Shown here piece by piece: positions 20,045-28,099 of a stretch of DNA of 64,000 nt. Location: the NCBI GenBank assembly GCA_963768715.1, contig CAVYJC010000007.1, forward strand, positions 186,001-250,000, in the 5' to 3' direction. This stretch comes from DATKEJ01 sp963768715. GTDB taxonomy: Bacteria > Bacteroidota > Rhodothermia > Rhodothermales > DATKEJ01. Below the pieces are notes generated by a model that was given only the letters and a program-made list of their open reading frames with translations, did no database searches and was not told the origin of the DNA. Position 1 is the stretch's first letter, and the number at the start of each line of letters is the position of its first letter. Position numbers and translations under genes: made by a program.

Positions 20045-22351
20045 GAGTCTGACAAACACGGGCTCTCTGAACGTCCCGTTCTTGGTGATGGATGCAAATT
20101 GCACTTCGCAGGCGAGCTCAGGTTCGATCCAGGTGGTTTCGGCGTCGTCCGGCGGCTTTTGCGCAACGGGTCTTTCAACGACCGGCCGTTTCTTCAGTTC
20201 TCTATGGATCTCGTCCATGAGGCGGACAGTGAACCCGGTGCCGACCTTCCCGCGGTAGACGAGGCCTTCGTCGGTCTCGACGGCGATATGGAGCGCCCCA
20301 AAATGTGAGCTCCGGTCACCCTTGCCCTCCGTGAAGCCGATGATGACGCAGTCTTCCGTCTGCCGAACCTTGACCTTGATCCAACTGCGCGTCCGCTTCC
20401 CGGGTTGGTACGTGCTGCCGGGGTCTTTCGCAACAATTCCCTCGAGTCCCATCCCGCGTACGGCTTCGAAAAACGCTTTACCATCCTGCATCACCTCGCT
20501 GACGCGATAGGGTGTCTGCCGCTTGACGGCATCTTCGAGCCAGTCGCGCCGGCGCGCAAGCGGATCGCGAATCAGTGACCGCCCATCCAGGTAGAGACAG
20601 TCGAAGAGATAGCAATACGCCGGGTGCCTTGTGGCCGCCCTATTGATTGCCCCTTCCGACGTGTGATGAAGTCGATTCACCACTTGTTTGAAATCCGGCC
20701 GGCCTTCCTTGTCGAAGCAAACGATTTCGCCGTCGAAGAGACCGCTCGACACGCGGAACGCCTCTTCCGGAATCAAGAGTTCGGGAAATTGTACTGTGAT
20801 GTCGCGCTGGTTGCGACTGCGGATCGTGATCTCTCCTTCATCGATCGAGACGAGTGCACGGATGCCGTCCCATTTCAGTTCGTACCAGTAGTCGCCCGTC
20901 GGCACATCCGATTCCTGGGAGGCCAGCATCGGCTCCACGGGGTCCTGAACCCAGTTGATCTGCGGCTCATCGACTCGCTCCAGGAGCCATTCCTTACCTC
21001 GAGTCTGGTGGATCCGGTACTCAGCGCTTATCTCTCGACTCTGAAGCTTGAAGTAGAAGCCGTTTTTCTTCTGCTTCATCGTCTCGTATCGGCCCAGTGC
21101 GTAGATCCACATCATCCCGCCGCCATACTGCCCCTTGGGAATCTCGCCTTCGAATTTCAGGTATTCGATCGGATGGTCTTCGACCTCCACGGCAAGACGC
21201 ATGATACCCGGTCGCGGCGGAAGTCCCCTGGGCACGGCCCACGAGCGAAGCGCGCCCTCTCGCTCCAGTCGCAGATCGTAGTGGAGGTGCGAGGCATGGT
21301 GGCGGTGCACGACGAATGCGTTTCCCTCGCCATCGAGCATCCCCGGAGAAGGTTCGGGCGTGTGCGAGAAGGACCGTTTCCGGGTGTATTCCTCGAGCTG
21401 TTCGGGCGTCTTCTTCGTCCGAGACGGTCGGACCACCCGCTTGCCGGAAGCACCCGCGTCTGCGTCCGTGTGAATTCTGACAGCAAAGGCAGCGAGCGCC
21501 TCCCAGGGGTCCCCGTCCGAAATAACTCTGTCGGCAGCGTTGAGAACGTTGAACACGGTTGGGTCGGTGACTTCGCGCAGCGCGTCCCACGTCAGGGGCA
21601 TCGAAACGGGCGCACCGGGAGCGCCTCGCAGCGAATAGGGTGCGACAATCGTCTGGGAAGGCCGGTTTCTGTAGATGTCGATGAGAACGCGTCCCTTCCT
21701 GCGCTCCTTGCTCATGTGCAGTGTCGTGTCGTCTTTTCTGGCGTCGACGAACGGCTGCGTCACGTCGCGCGCCGCCTCGAAAACCTCATCGAACGACCAG
21801 TTCGGCTCGATAGGGACAACGACGTGCACCCCCTTCTTCCCCGTCGTCTTGGCGAAAGGCTGATAGCCGTACTCCTCCAGGTGATTCTTCAGTTCGAGCG
21901 CTATCGTGACGACGTCCGAAAACCGATAACCTTCGGGAGGGTCGATGTCGCAGACGAAGTAATCGGGCTTGTCAAAATGCGGCTTGTAGGCGTGTATCTG
22001 ATGGAGCTCGAGGCACGCGAGATTGGCGAGCCACACGAGTGACGCAGGCTCGGTCGCAACCACGTAGTCGATCTGCTTCCGGTCGTCGCCGAGTTGGACC
22101 GACTCGATCCATTCGGGAGCCCAATCGGGACGATTCTTCTGGAAGAACGTCTCGCCATAGATGCCGTCGGGAAACCGCACGAGCGAGAGCGCACGACCCT
22201 TGAGGTGTCGTAAAATGGTTGGCGCAATCCGCAGGTAGTACTCGATTACCTGCGCTTTGATGATGTGATCTTCCGGATAGAGGACCTTCTCCAGATTGGA
22301 GAGTTCGATGTTCCTCTTCCCGACCTTGGCCATCTGGGACTTGCGAGCCAT
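20033..22351 (-). CDS. ligD: ATP-dependent DNA ligase LigD, POL-PE-LIG architecture
   Basis: A 772-residue multi-function end-joining enzyme. Residues 1-300 form the polymerase/primase domain (catalytic Asp pair in CDIDPPEG, D135/D137, with D225 in VLIDIYRNR). Residues 330-470 form the 3'-phosphoesterase domain (HHASHLHYDLRLE, AVEVEDHPIEYL). Residues 475-772 form the ligase with its nucleotidyl lysine in ELKWDGIRA (K493). The order POL-PE-LIG is that of mycobacterial LigD rather than the PE-LIG-POL of Pseudomonas. It works with Ku, encoded downstream. The last codons run into a heptamer array. Confidence 0.97.
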   Translation of the reverse strand: MARKSQMAKVGKRNIELSNLEKVLYPEDHIIKAQVIEYYLRIAPTILRHLKGRALSLVRFPDGIYGETFFQKNRPDWAPEWIESVQLGDDRKQIDYVVATEPASLVWLANLACLELHQIHAYKPHFDKPDYFVCDIDPPEGYRFSDVVTIALELKNHLEEYGYQPFAKTTGKKGVHVVVPIEPNWSFDEVFEAARDVTQPFVDARKDDTTLHMSKERRKGRVLIDIYRNRPSQTIVAPYSLRGAPGAPVSMPLTWDALREVTDPTVFNVLNAADRVISDGDPWEALAAFAVRIHTDADAGASGKRVVRPSRTKKTPEQLEEYTRKRSFSHTPEPSPGMLDGEGNAFVVHRHHASHLHYDLRLEREGALRSWAVPRGLPPRPGIMRLAVEVEDHPIEYLKFEGEIPKGQYGGGMMWIYALGRYETMKQKKNGFYFKLQSREISAEYRIHQTRGKEWLLERVDEPQINWVQDPVEPMLASQESDVPTGDYWYELKWDGIRALVSIDEGEITIRSRNQRDITVQFPELLIPEEAFRVSSGLFDGEIVCFDKEGRPDFKQVVNRLHHTSEGAINRAATRHPAYCYLFDCLYLDGRSLIRDPLARRRDWLEDAVKRQTPYRVSEVMQDGKAFFEAVRGMGLEGIVAKDPGSTYQPGKRTRSWIKVKVRQTEDCVIIGFTEGKGDRSSHFGALHIAVETDEGLVYRGKVGTGFTVRLMDEIHRELKKRPVVERPVAQKPPDDAETTWIEPELACEVQFASITKNGTFREPVFVRLLNN

Positions 22352-22373
22352 GGCGTTCGGTACTCCGGGCGGG

Positions 22374-23534
22374 TTAGTCCACTCGGTAGCGAGAGCGGAT
22401 CTCCTCTACGCTGTCGCCGCCGAACTTTTCGAGAAATGCATTGGCGAGCACCATGGCCACAACAGCTTCCGCGACGGTCGAGGCCGCCGGGACGCTCGTC
22501 ACGTCGCTTCGCTCGTAGCGTGTAGCCTGGGCTTCGCCCGAAGCGATGTCGACGGTACTTAGCGGCTTGATGAGCGTCGGTATGGGTTTCATGTAGCCCC
22601 TGACAACGATCGGCATCCCGTTGCTCATTCCGCCTTCGATCCCGCCGGCCCGATTCGAGCCGCGGCGAAACCGGCCGTCCTGCCCGACGATTTCGTCGTG
22701 CACCTGCGACCCCGGGATGCCCGCCGCGCGCACGCCTTCCCCTATCTCGACGGCCTTCTGACCCTGAATCGAAAGGATCGCCTGGCCAATAAGACCGTCC
22801 AGCTTGCGATCCCAGTGGACGTACGAGCCGAGACCGACCGGCACGCCTGTCGCAACGACTTCATAGACACCACCAAGGGAATCTCCCTGCTTCTTCACGT
22901 CGGTAATATGGTCGACGCATGCGCGGGAACGATCGGCGTCGATCATCCTGACGGCGCTTTCGTCGGCGGCGTTCGACAGTGCTTCCGCGCCGCTCGCAAG
23001 AAAATCGCTCGCATCGGCTTCGCATGACACCTCGCCGATCCTTATCACGTGACTGCCGATCTCGATGCCGAACTCACGGAGGAATTCTCGTGCGATGGTG
23101 CAGCAGGCCACACGCATGGCGGTCTCGCGGGCGCTGGCCCGATCGATGACCGGACGAATATCGTCGAATCCATATTTCTGGACGCCGGTCAGATCGGCGT
23201 GGCCCGGCCGCGGCAGCGTCACCGGGGCAATGCCTTCACCTGAACCCTCCACCGACATGACTTCCGGCCAGCCGGCCTTGTCGGATTGATACGCCGCGTT
23301 TTCGATTCGCAGCGCGATCGGGCTCCCCATCGTCTCTTCGAACCGGACTCCCGAATAGATGTGGACACGGTCCTTTTCAATCTTTGCCCGACCACCCCGG
23401 CCGAAACCTATCCATCGTCGCGACAACTGTCGATCGATCTGGGATGCAGGCAAAGTGACGCCGGAAGGCACGCCCTCTACAATGCCGATGAGGGCTTCTC
23501 CGTGTGATTCTCCGGCCGTGAGATATCGAATCAT
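22374..23534 (-). CDS. aroC: Chorismate synthase
   Basis: A 386-residue FMN-dependent enzyme converting 5-enolpyruvylshikimate-3-phosphate to chorismate, the last step of the shikimate pathway. Signatures are RYLTAGESHGEALIGIVEGVPSG at the N-terminus, RPGHADLTGVQKYGF, ASARETAMRVA and GGIEGGMSNGMPIVVRG. Length fits the family. ligD starts 22 bases downstream and the HtrA gene ends 106 bases upstream, all on the minus strand, so co-transcription is possible though no functional link to end joining is known. Confidence 0.98.
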   Translation of the reverse strand: MIRYLTAGESHGEALIGIVEGVPSGVTLPASQIDRQLSRRWIGFGRGGRAKIEKDRVHIYSGVRFEETMGSPIALRIENAAYQSDKAGWPEVMSVEGSGEGIAPVTLPRPGHADLTGVQKYGFDDIRPVIDRASARETAMRVACCTIAREFLREFGIEIGSHVIRIGEVSCEADASDFLASGAEALSNAADESAVRMIDADRSRACVDHITDVKKQGDSLGGVYEVVATGVPVGLGSYVHWDRKLDGLIGQAILSIQGQKAVEIGEGVRAAGIPGSQVHDEIVGQDGRFRRGSNRAGGIEGGMSNGMPIVVRGYMKPIPTLIKPLSTVDIASGEAQATRYERSDVTSVPAASTVAEAVVAMVLANAFLEKFGGDSVEEIRSRYRVD

Positions 23535-23640
23535 TACAGAAGTGGAGCGTTATCGATCATCGACTGAATCACCAGTCCCCAGGTCGGTTGTAATTGACTG
23601 TCCACAAAACGGGCGGCCTACCAACCGGTTCAGAAATGTA

Positions 23641-25158
23641 CTACTCGAGGCCAGGAACGTCGATCTCATAGAATGCCGCCAATCCGTCCCGCCTCTCCAC
23701 GCGGATGAGCACCGACGCCTTTTCGCGTGCGACCGCGAGGTCGAGATACGTCATGGCGTCTTCTGCCGACCGCACGGCTTCCCCTTCGATCTCGGTGATC
23801 ACCACATCTTGCGGCACACCGTTCAGATCCGCCGTACTGCCGCGAACGATATAACCTACGTAGGCGCCCTCGCGGACCCCAAAGGCTCCAAGCTCTTCCT
23901 GAGCCAATTCTCGGAACCCGATTCCCCATGCGGAGGCTTCCAGGGTTTCCGGTGGCGTCGTATCGAATTGGCCCGGATGGGACAGGTCCGCGAGCCACTT
24001 GCTGATCGAGGCGTCATTCTGGTCTACGAGCGTCACATCGAAAGCACGCGAGGCGCCGTCGCGCCAGACTTCGAGTTCGATCATCTCGCCCGGACGTTTC
24101 GTGGCAATGCGACTCTGCAATGAATTGGTTGCGTCGACAGCGTGGCCGTCTATCGCTAGAATAACGTCCCCTTTTTTCAGTCCGGTCGTAGCCGCAGCCC
24201 CCCCATCGACAACAGATGCGATCAGCACGCCGCTTATCGCATCCAGACCATATTGCTGGGCTCGCTCAGCCGTCATTGCCTGCATCTCAATACCGAGATA
24301 CCCGCGCTTGACCTCTCCGTATGCGATCAGGTCACTGACGACGTGCGCCATCAGATTCACAGGGACGGCAAAACCATAACCCTCATAGGCGCCATCCTGC
24401 GTCGCAATGGCCGTATTGATGCCAACCAGTCGCCCGTCGAGGCTCACGAGGGCGCCACCCGAGTTACCGGGATTGATCGCCGCATCCGTTTGAATAAAGT
24501 CCTCGATCCCGAGCTGATCGTCGATGATATTCACCTGACGTCCGACGGCGCTGACGATCCCGGCCGTCACAGTCGAGGTCAGTCTGAACGGGTTTCCAAC
24601 GGCGAGAACCCAGTCGCCGACGTCAATACCGTCAGAATTGCCAAGGGCGATCACCGGAAGATCCTTTGCGCCGTCGATTCGAACGACGGCAAGGTCGGTC
24701 GTAGGATCCTTCCCAACGACGATGCCTTCGAACTCCCGTTTATCCAGGAGCACGACGCGCAGTTCGCGTGCATCCGCCACGACGTGATAATTCGTCACAA
24801 TGTAGCCGGCATCACTAATGATGACGCCGCTGCCGGTACTTCCATGAAACCGGGGCATCCCGGGATGAAGCCGTGCGAATTCCTCGGAGGTGATCTCGCC
24901 ACCTGCGTGAATGGATACGACGGCCGGACGCACCAGGCTGGCTACGTCCTTGAAAATCGTATTCAGACCGACCGCCTGGAAAGCCCCGCTCGGGTATTCG
25001 TAGTCCGGATTGCCGACACGTATCGACTCGACCACCCGACTGCGATCGGCTATATCGCTTTGATCGGACTGGCGCCCCACCAATGCCGCGACAAACGCCC
25101 CGATCAGAATTCCGATCAGAACGAGTACAGCCCCGCCTATAAAATTCCGGCTCTTCAT
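23641..25158 (-). CDS. HtrA/DegP-type periplasmic serine protease with two PDZ domains
   Basis: A 505-residue protease with an N-terminal membrane anchor or signal (residues 7-27), a trypsin-like domain with the triad H125 (VTNYHVV), D155 (TTDLAVV) and S233 (NPGNSGGAL), then two PDZ domains (GYLGIEMQAMT..., about 275-370, and AWGIGFRELA..., about 400-490). It would degrade or refold misfolded envelope proteins. The second PDZ is divergent. Length and order match the S1C family. Nothing in the neighbourhood indicates a specialised substrate. Confidence 0.95.
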   Translation of the reverse strand: MKSRNFIGGAVLVLIGILIGAFVAALVGRQSDQSDIADRSRVVESIRVGNPDYEYPSGAFQAVGLNTIFKDVASLVRPAVVSIHAGGEITSEEFARLHPGMPRFHGSTGSGVIISDAGYIVTNYHVVADARELRVVLLDKREFEGIVVGKDPTTDLAVVRIDGAKDLPVIALGNSDGIDVGDWVLAVGNPFRLTSTVTAGIVSAVGRQVNIIDDQLGIEDFIQTDAAINPGNSGGALVSLDGRLVGINTAIATQDGAYEGYGFAVPVNLMAHVVSDLIAYGEVKRGYLGIEMQAMTAERAQQYGLDAISGVLIASVVDGGAAATTGLKKGDVILAIDGHAVDATNSLQSRIATKRPGEMIELEVWRDGASRAFDVTLVDQNDASISKWLADLSHPGQFDTTPPETLEASAWGIGFRELAQEELGAFGVREGAYVGYIVRGSTADLNGVPQDVVITEIEGEAVRSAEDAMTYLDLAVAREKASVLIRVERRDGLAAFYEIDVPGLE

Positions 25159-25275
25159 TGCTTCGATTCCTGACGAATGAGGCGGTGTTACGATAGGCCC
25201 GGCATCTTGTTGCTTTGGCTTCTCTCGCCGGGCACAGGAGAATGTAACGCACCTAACATCCTGAAAACTGAATCT

Positions 25276-26784
25276 TCAGGAAAGTGATCCGTAAATCCTT
25301 CCAAATTTACCCTTTATATACGTGAGCCAGCTTGCTGAATCAAGCGCCTGGCCGGTTGCCCGATCCAGTATCTCGGGAGCCGTGAAGGTTCGTCCATGGC
25401 GATATATCCGTTCCGTCAACCACTCGAGGATCGGGCCAAACGATCGACTCGCAATCAATTCATCCACGTCGGGAAGCGCGGCGCGAACGGCCCCGAAGAT
25501 CTGCGCAGACATGAGCGTTCCGAGCGTGTAGGTCGGGAAATAGCCGATGGCGCCCATCGACCAGTGGACGTCCTGCAGAACGCCCTTGGTGTCATTCTCG
25601 GGAATAATGCCGAGGTAGTCGCCCATCTTCTCCTTCCAGACGGATGGCAGATCGGCGACTTTCAGGTCACCGGAAATCAGGGCCCGCTCGAGCTCGAATC
25701 GGAGCATAATGTGCAGGTTGTAGGTGACTTCGTCAGCCTCCACGCGGATGAGAGACGGCGCGACAGAATTGACTGCACGGTAAAACGCATCGAGCTTCAC
25801 ATCCTTCAACTGGTCGGGAAAGGTTTTCTGGAGATCCGGGTAGTAGGCCGTCCAAAAGGCCTTGCTTCTTCCCACCTGATTTTCCCAAAGTCGCGACTGC
25901 GACTCGTGGATCCCAAGTGATGCGCCCTTCGCAAGGGGTGTCCGGCCCAGAGCCGGGGCGATTCCCTGTTCGTAGAGACCATGGCCCGCCTCGTGGAGTG
26001 ATCCAAACAGCGCCGCGGGAAGGAAATCTTCGAAAACGCGCGTCGTAATTCGTACGTCGTCGGCAGAGAAGTGAATCGTGAACGGGTGAGCCGACCGATC
26101 CTGGCGTCCCCTCGAAAAATCATAGCCGAAATCCCGAACGACGCCAACGCCAAAATCCCACTGGAGTCGCTCGTCATACCGCTGGTGGAGGAAGCTGGTA
26201 TCGATTTTCTCGGCCTCTGCGATTGCCTTTACGATCGGCACCAAATCGGCCCGGAGCGCAGAGAATACTTTCTCGACATGCGCCGTTTTGATTTCCGGCT
26301 CGAATTCGTCGATCAGCGCATCGTAGGGATCTTCTTCATAACCCACCGCTTCCGCTTTCTCAACGCAAAGACGGACAATCGTCTCGAGATGCGGGGCAAA
26401 GGATGCGAAGTCGTTCCGTTTCTTGGCCTCACTCCAGACGGGCATGGCGCGAGCCGTGGCCTCGGCGAACGCCGACACGAGTGCAGCCGGAATTTTGGTG
26501 GCGCGATCATAGTCGCGACGCGCGACCTTGACCAGTCGTGCTGCGATAGAATCAGGATCGGCGTCAGCAGTGCTTTCCTCAGAAGCAGCAAGCAGATCAC
26601 CCAGTTCGCTCGAGGTAGCCCGTTCGTGTATCACGCGTTCGAGGGTCGCCAGCTGGACAGCGCGTGTCTCCACCGCTCCGCGTGGCATGTACGTTTCCTG
26701 GTCCCATGCGAGCACGGAAGACGCTCCTCGAAGGTCCTCCACTTCCGCCAGTCGTTCCCTGAGTTTGTCTAAGATCTGTTCCAT
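25276..26784 (-). CDS. M32 family zinc carboxypeptidase
   Basis: A metallocarboxypeptidase of about 502 residues related to Thermus/Pyrococcus carboxypeptidase Taq. The zinc motif HEAGH is at residues 264-268, with downstream GIHESQSRLWEN and the substrate motif IRVEADEVTYNLHIMLRFELE, all hallmarks of M32. The start is placed at the ATG at 26784 (MEQILDKLRERLAEVEDL). The longer frame to 26829 adds only a translation of the adjacent heptamer repeat (WYLVFGV), so it is rejected. A 7-bp inverted repeat (25259-25281) overlaps the stop and may help termination. Confidence 0.95.
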   Translation of the reverse strand: MEQILDKLRERLAEVEDLRGASSVLAWDQETYMPRGAVETRAVQLATLERVIHERATSSELGDLLAASEESTADADPDSIAARLVKVARRDYDRATKIPAALVSAFAEATARAMPVWSEAKKRNDFASFAPHLETIVRLCVEKAEAVGYEEDPYDALIDEFEPEIKTAHVEKVFSALRADLVPIVKAIAEAEKIDTSFLHQRYDERLQWDFGVGVVRDFGYDFSRGRQDRSAHPFTIHFSADDVRITTRVFEDFLPAALFGSLHEAGHGLYEQGIAPALGRTPLAKGASLGIHESQSRLWENQVGRSKAFWTAYYPDLQKTFPDQLKDVKLDAFYRAVNSVAPSLIRVEADEVTYNLHIMLRFELERALISGDLKVADLPSVWKEKMGDYLGIIPENDTKGVLQDVHWSMGAIGYFPTYTLGTLMSAQIFGAVRAALPDVDELIASRSFGPILEWLTERIYRHGRTFTAPEILDRATGQALDSASWLTYIKGKFGRIYGSLS

Positions 26785-26788
26785 ATTA

Positions 26789-26851
26789 ACACCAAACACC
26801 AAATACCAAATACCAAACTTGAACTGCAAATTTGAACTGCAAACTTCAAAC
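26789..26851. repeat. Heptamer array (ACCAAAT/GCAAACT-like), 9 units
   Basis: Units ACACCAA twice, ATACCAA twice, ACTTGAA, CTGCAAA, TTTGAAC, TGCAAAC, TTCAAAC. It begins 5 bases upstream of the M32 start codon. The ATACCAA word recurs at 62731-62779. Confidence 0.85.
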
Positions 26852-26880
26852 AGCTTCCTTCGCGGCAGGACCTGTCTTTT

Positions 26881-27570
26881 CTACATGAGCAGCAGCAGGT
26901 GGGTCCTCTCCATTGCCGCTGATTCGACGTTGAATCGAATTTCTTTTCGATCGAGCGGGGATGGACAACCGAGCATTTCGATCGCCCGTTCCCAGACCTC
27001 CTCACGCCAGCGAGCGATCAACCACGAAGCAGCCCACTCGTCGACCCGCCCCCCGAGCTTGTCGACGATGTCCATTCCAGGACTGAATCGTTCCAAGACT
27101 TGATCCTGCACCTCGTCAACCGTCTCGGTGATGACCTTGTTCACGAGACAATGATCGTGATATCGTATACGGCGCTCCTCTTCTGGGATTTCGGCCCACT
27201 CGGGCCCGAGAACGTCGACCAGAGCAAAGACCAGGTCGAAATTGATGTGCGCATTGACGCCAAGGAGAAGGTTCTGGAGAGCGGTCGTATTGGGATTCTG
27301 CGCCGCCCTATGGGTATGTACCCAGATCAGCGGAGCATCCTCGCGCGACTCCGAGACCGCGGTCAGCGCCTCGAAATAGTATTCGGCAAAATGCGTCAGC
27401 AGACCGTCGACCCATGCCGCGTCCTCGAACCTGCCGCCTTCAATGCCTGCCAGCATATTGTGCGTCATACGCGCATAACAGTCGAGGAATATCCTGCGAC
27501 GATCATCGGTGGCTTCCCATTCCGTCAACAACTCCTCCCATCCGGCGCGCGACCTGCGCCTGTGATCCAC
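26881..27570 (-). CDS. DUF5995 family protein
   Basis: A 229-residue soluble, largely helical protein. The signatures THFAEYYFEALTAV, NTTALQNLLLGVNAHINFDLVFALVDVL and HDHCLVNKVITETVDEVQ match the DUF5995 family, in which a conserved 'LLLGxNAHIN.DL' motif surrounds conserved histidines. Function is unknown. It diverges from padR, with a 180-base shared upstream region containing the palindrome at 27664. It may also be controlled by that site, though it lies closer to padR. Confidence 0.8.
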   Translation of the reverse strand: MDHRRRSRAGWEELLTEWEATDDRRRIFLDCYARMTHNMLAGIEGGRFEDAAWVDGLLTHFAEYYFEALTAVSESREDAPLIWVHTHRAAQNPNTTALQNLLLGVNAHINFDLVFALVDVLGPEWAEIPEEERRIRYHDHCLVNKVITETVDEVQDQVLERFSPGMDIVDKLGGRVDEWAASWLIARWREEVWERAIEMLGCPSPLDRKEIRFNVESAAMERTHLLLLM

Positions 27571-27663
27571 CCATTATTTTCGGTTTGGCATTTACTGTTG
27601 ATTCGGAAACTCGACACGGCGAGCCGAAAGTCAAAACGTATTATCCATCGAAACACCGGGCAT

Positions 27664-27688
27664 AGATACCTCGGTGACCGATGTATCT
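27664..27688. promoter_or_regulatory. 25-bp near-perfect palindrome, candidate PadR operator
   Basis: AGATAC (27664-27669) and GTATCT (27683-27688) are perfect arms, and the inner TCGG-TGA-CCGA is also palindromic; only one base pair besides the centre is mismatched. It lies 62 bases upstream of padR, in the divergent region with the DUF5995 gene. PadR dimers bind such palindromes and usually repress their own operon. Confidence 0.6.
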
Positions 27689-27750
27689 TTTCAAACCGGT
27701 GCACGTACGCTCATTCAGATTCCCAGCTCCGAAGTCCGAACTTGCCATCG

Positions 27751-28089
27751 ATGCTGCCAAAAGTACTCGTCGCCGCCTCCGTAAGACCCATCATGCTCTC
27801 CATCCTGGCCGAGGGCGAAGCATACGGATACGCGATCGTCCAACGGATTCACAACCTGTCTAGAGGGACCATTCGATGGTCGGACGGAACGCTCTATCCA
27901 GTGCTCCACCGACTCGAATCCGAGCGCCTCGTCTCATCGGCGTGGCGCACATCCGATTCAGGCCGAGGGCGGAAGTACTATGCCTTGACGCGGGCCGGTG
28001 AGAAAGCACTCGAGATGGAAAAGAGGCAGTGGCTCGATGTGCATGCCGTGTTGGCGAGCCTGTGGGGACTGACACCGCAGATTGCCTAA
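27751..28089 (+). CDS. PadR-family transcriptional regulator
   Basis: A 112-residue winged-helix repressor: MLSILAEGEAYGYAIVQRIHNLS, WSDGTLYPVLHRLESERLVSSAW, GRGRKYYALTRAGEKALE are the PadR signatures. The frame is open far upstream (to 27100), but only the part from the ATG at 27751 is homologous; the rest is antisense to DUF5995. The stop at 28087-28089 overlaps the ribosome-binding site of the permease gene. PadR genes sit next to FtsX-type permeases with a PadR-linked N-terminal domain in Acidobacteria and FCB relatives, so it most likely represses this pair. Confidence 0.93.
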   Translation: MLPKVLVAASVRPIMLSILAEGEAYGYAIVQRIHNLSRGTIRWSDGTLYPVLHRLESERLVSSAWRTSDSGRGRKYYALTRAGEKALEMEKRQWLDVHAVLASLWGLTPQIA

Positions 28090-28099
28090 GGAGGAGCAC

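Noticed and set aside
20624..22042. 472-codon open frame on the plus strand
   Set aside because: Antisense to ligD in a GC-rich gene; its protein has no recognisable domain, while ligD has all catalytic motifs.
26785..26829. N-terminal extension of the M32 peptidase (…WYLVFGV)
   Set aside because: It is the translation of the adjacent ACCAAAT-type repeat; the same WYLVF-like words arise at 62700-62779.
27100..27750. Long N-terminal extension of PadR
   Set aside because: It is antisense to DUF5995 and not homologous; the ATG at 27751 gives a normal PadR.
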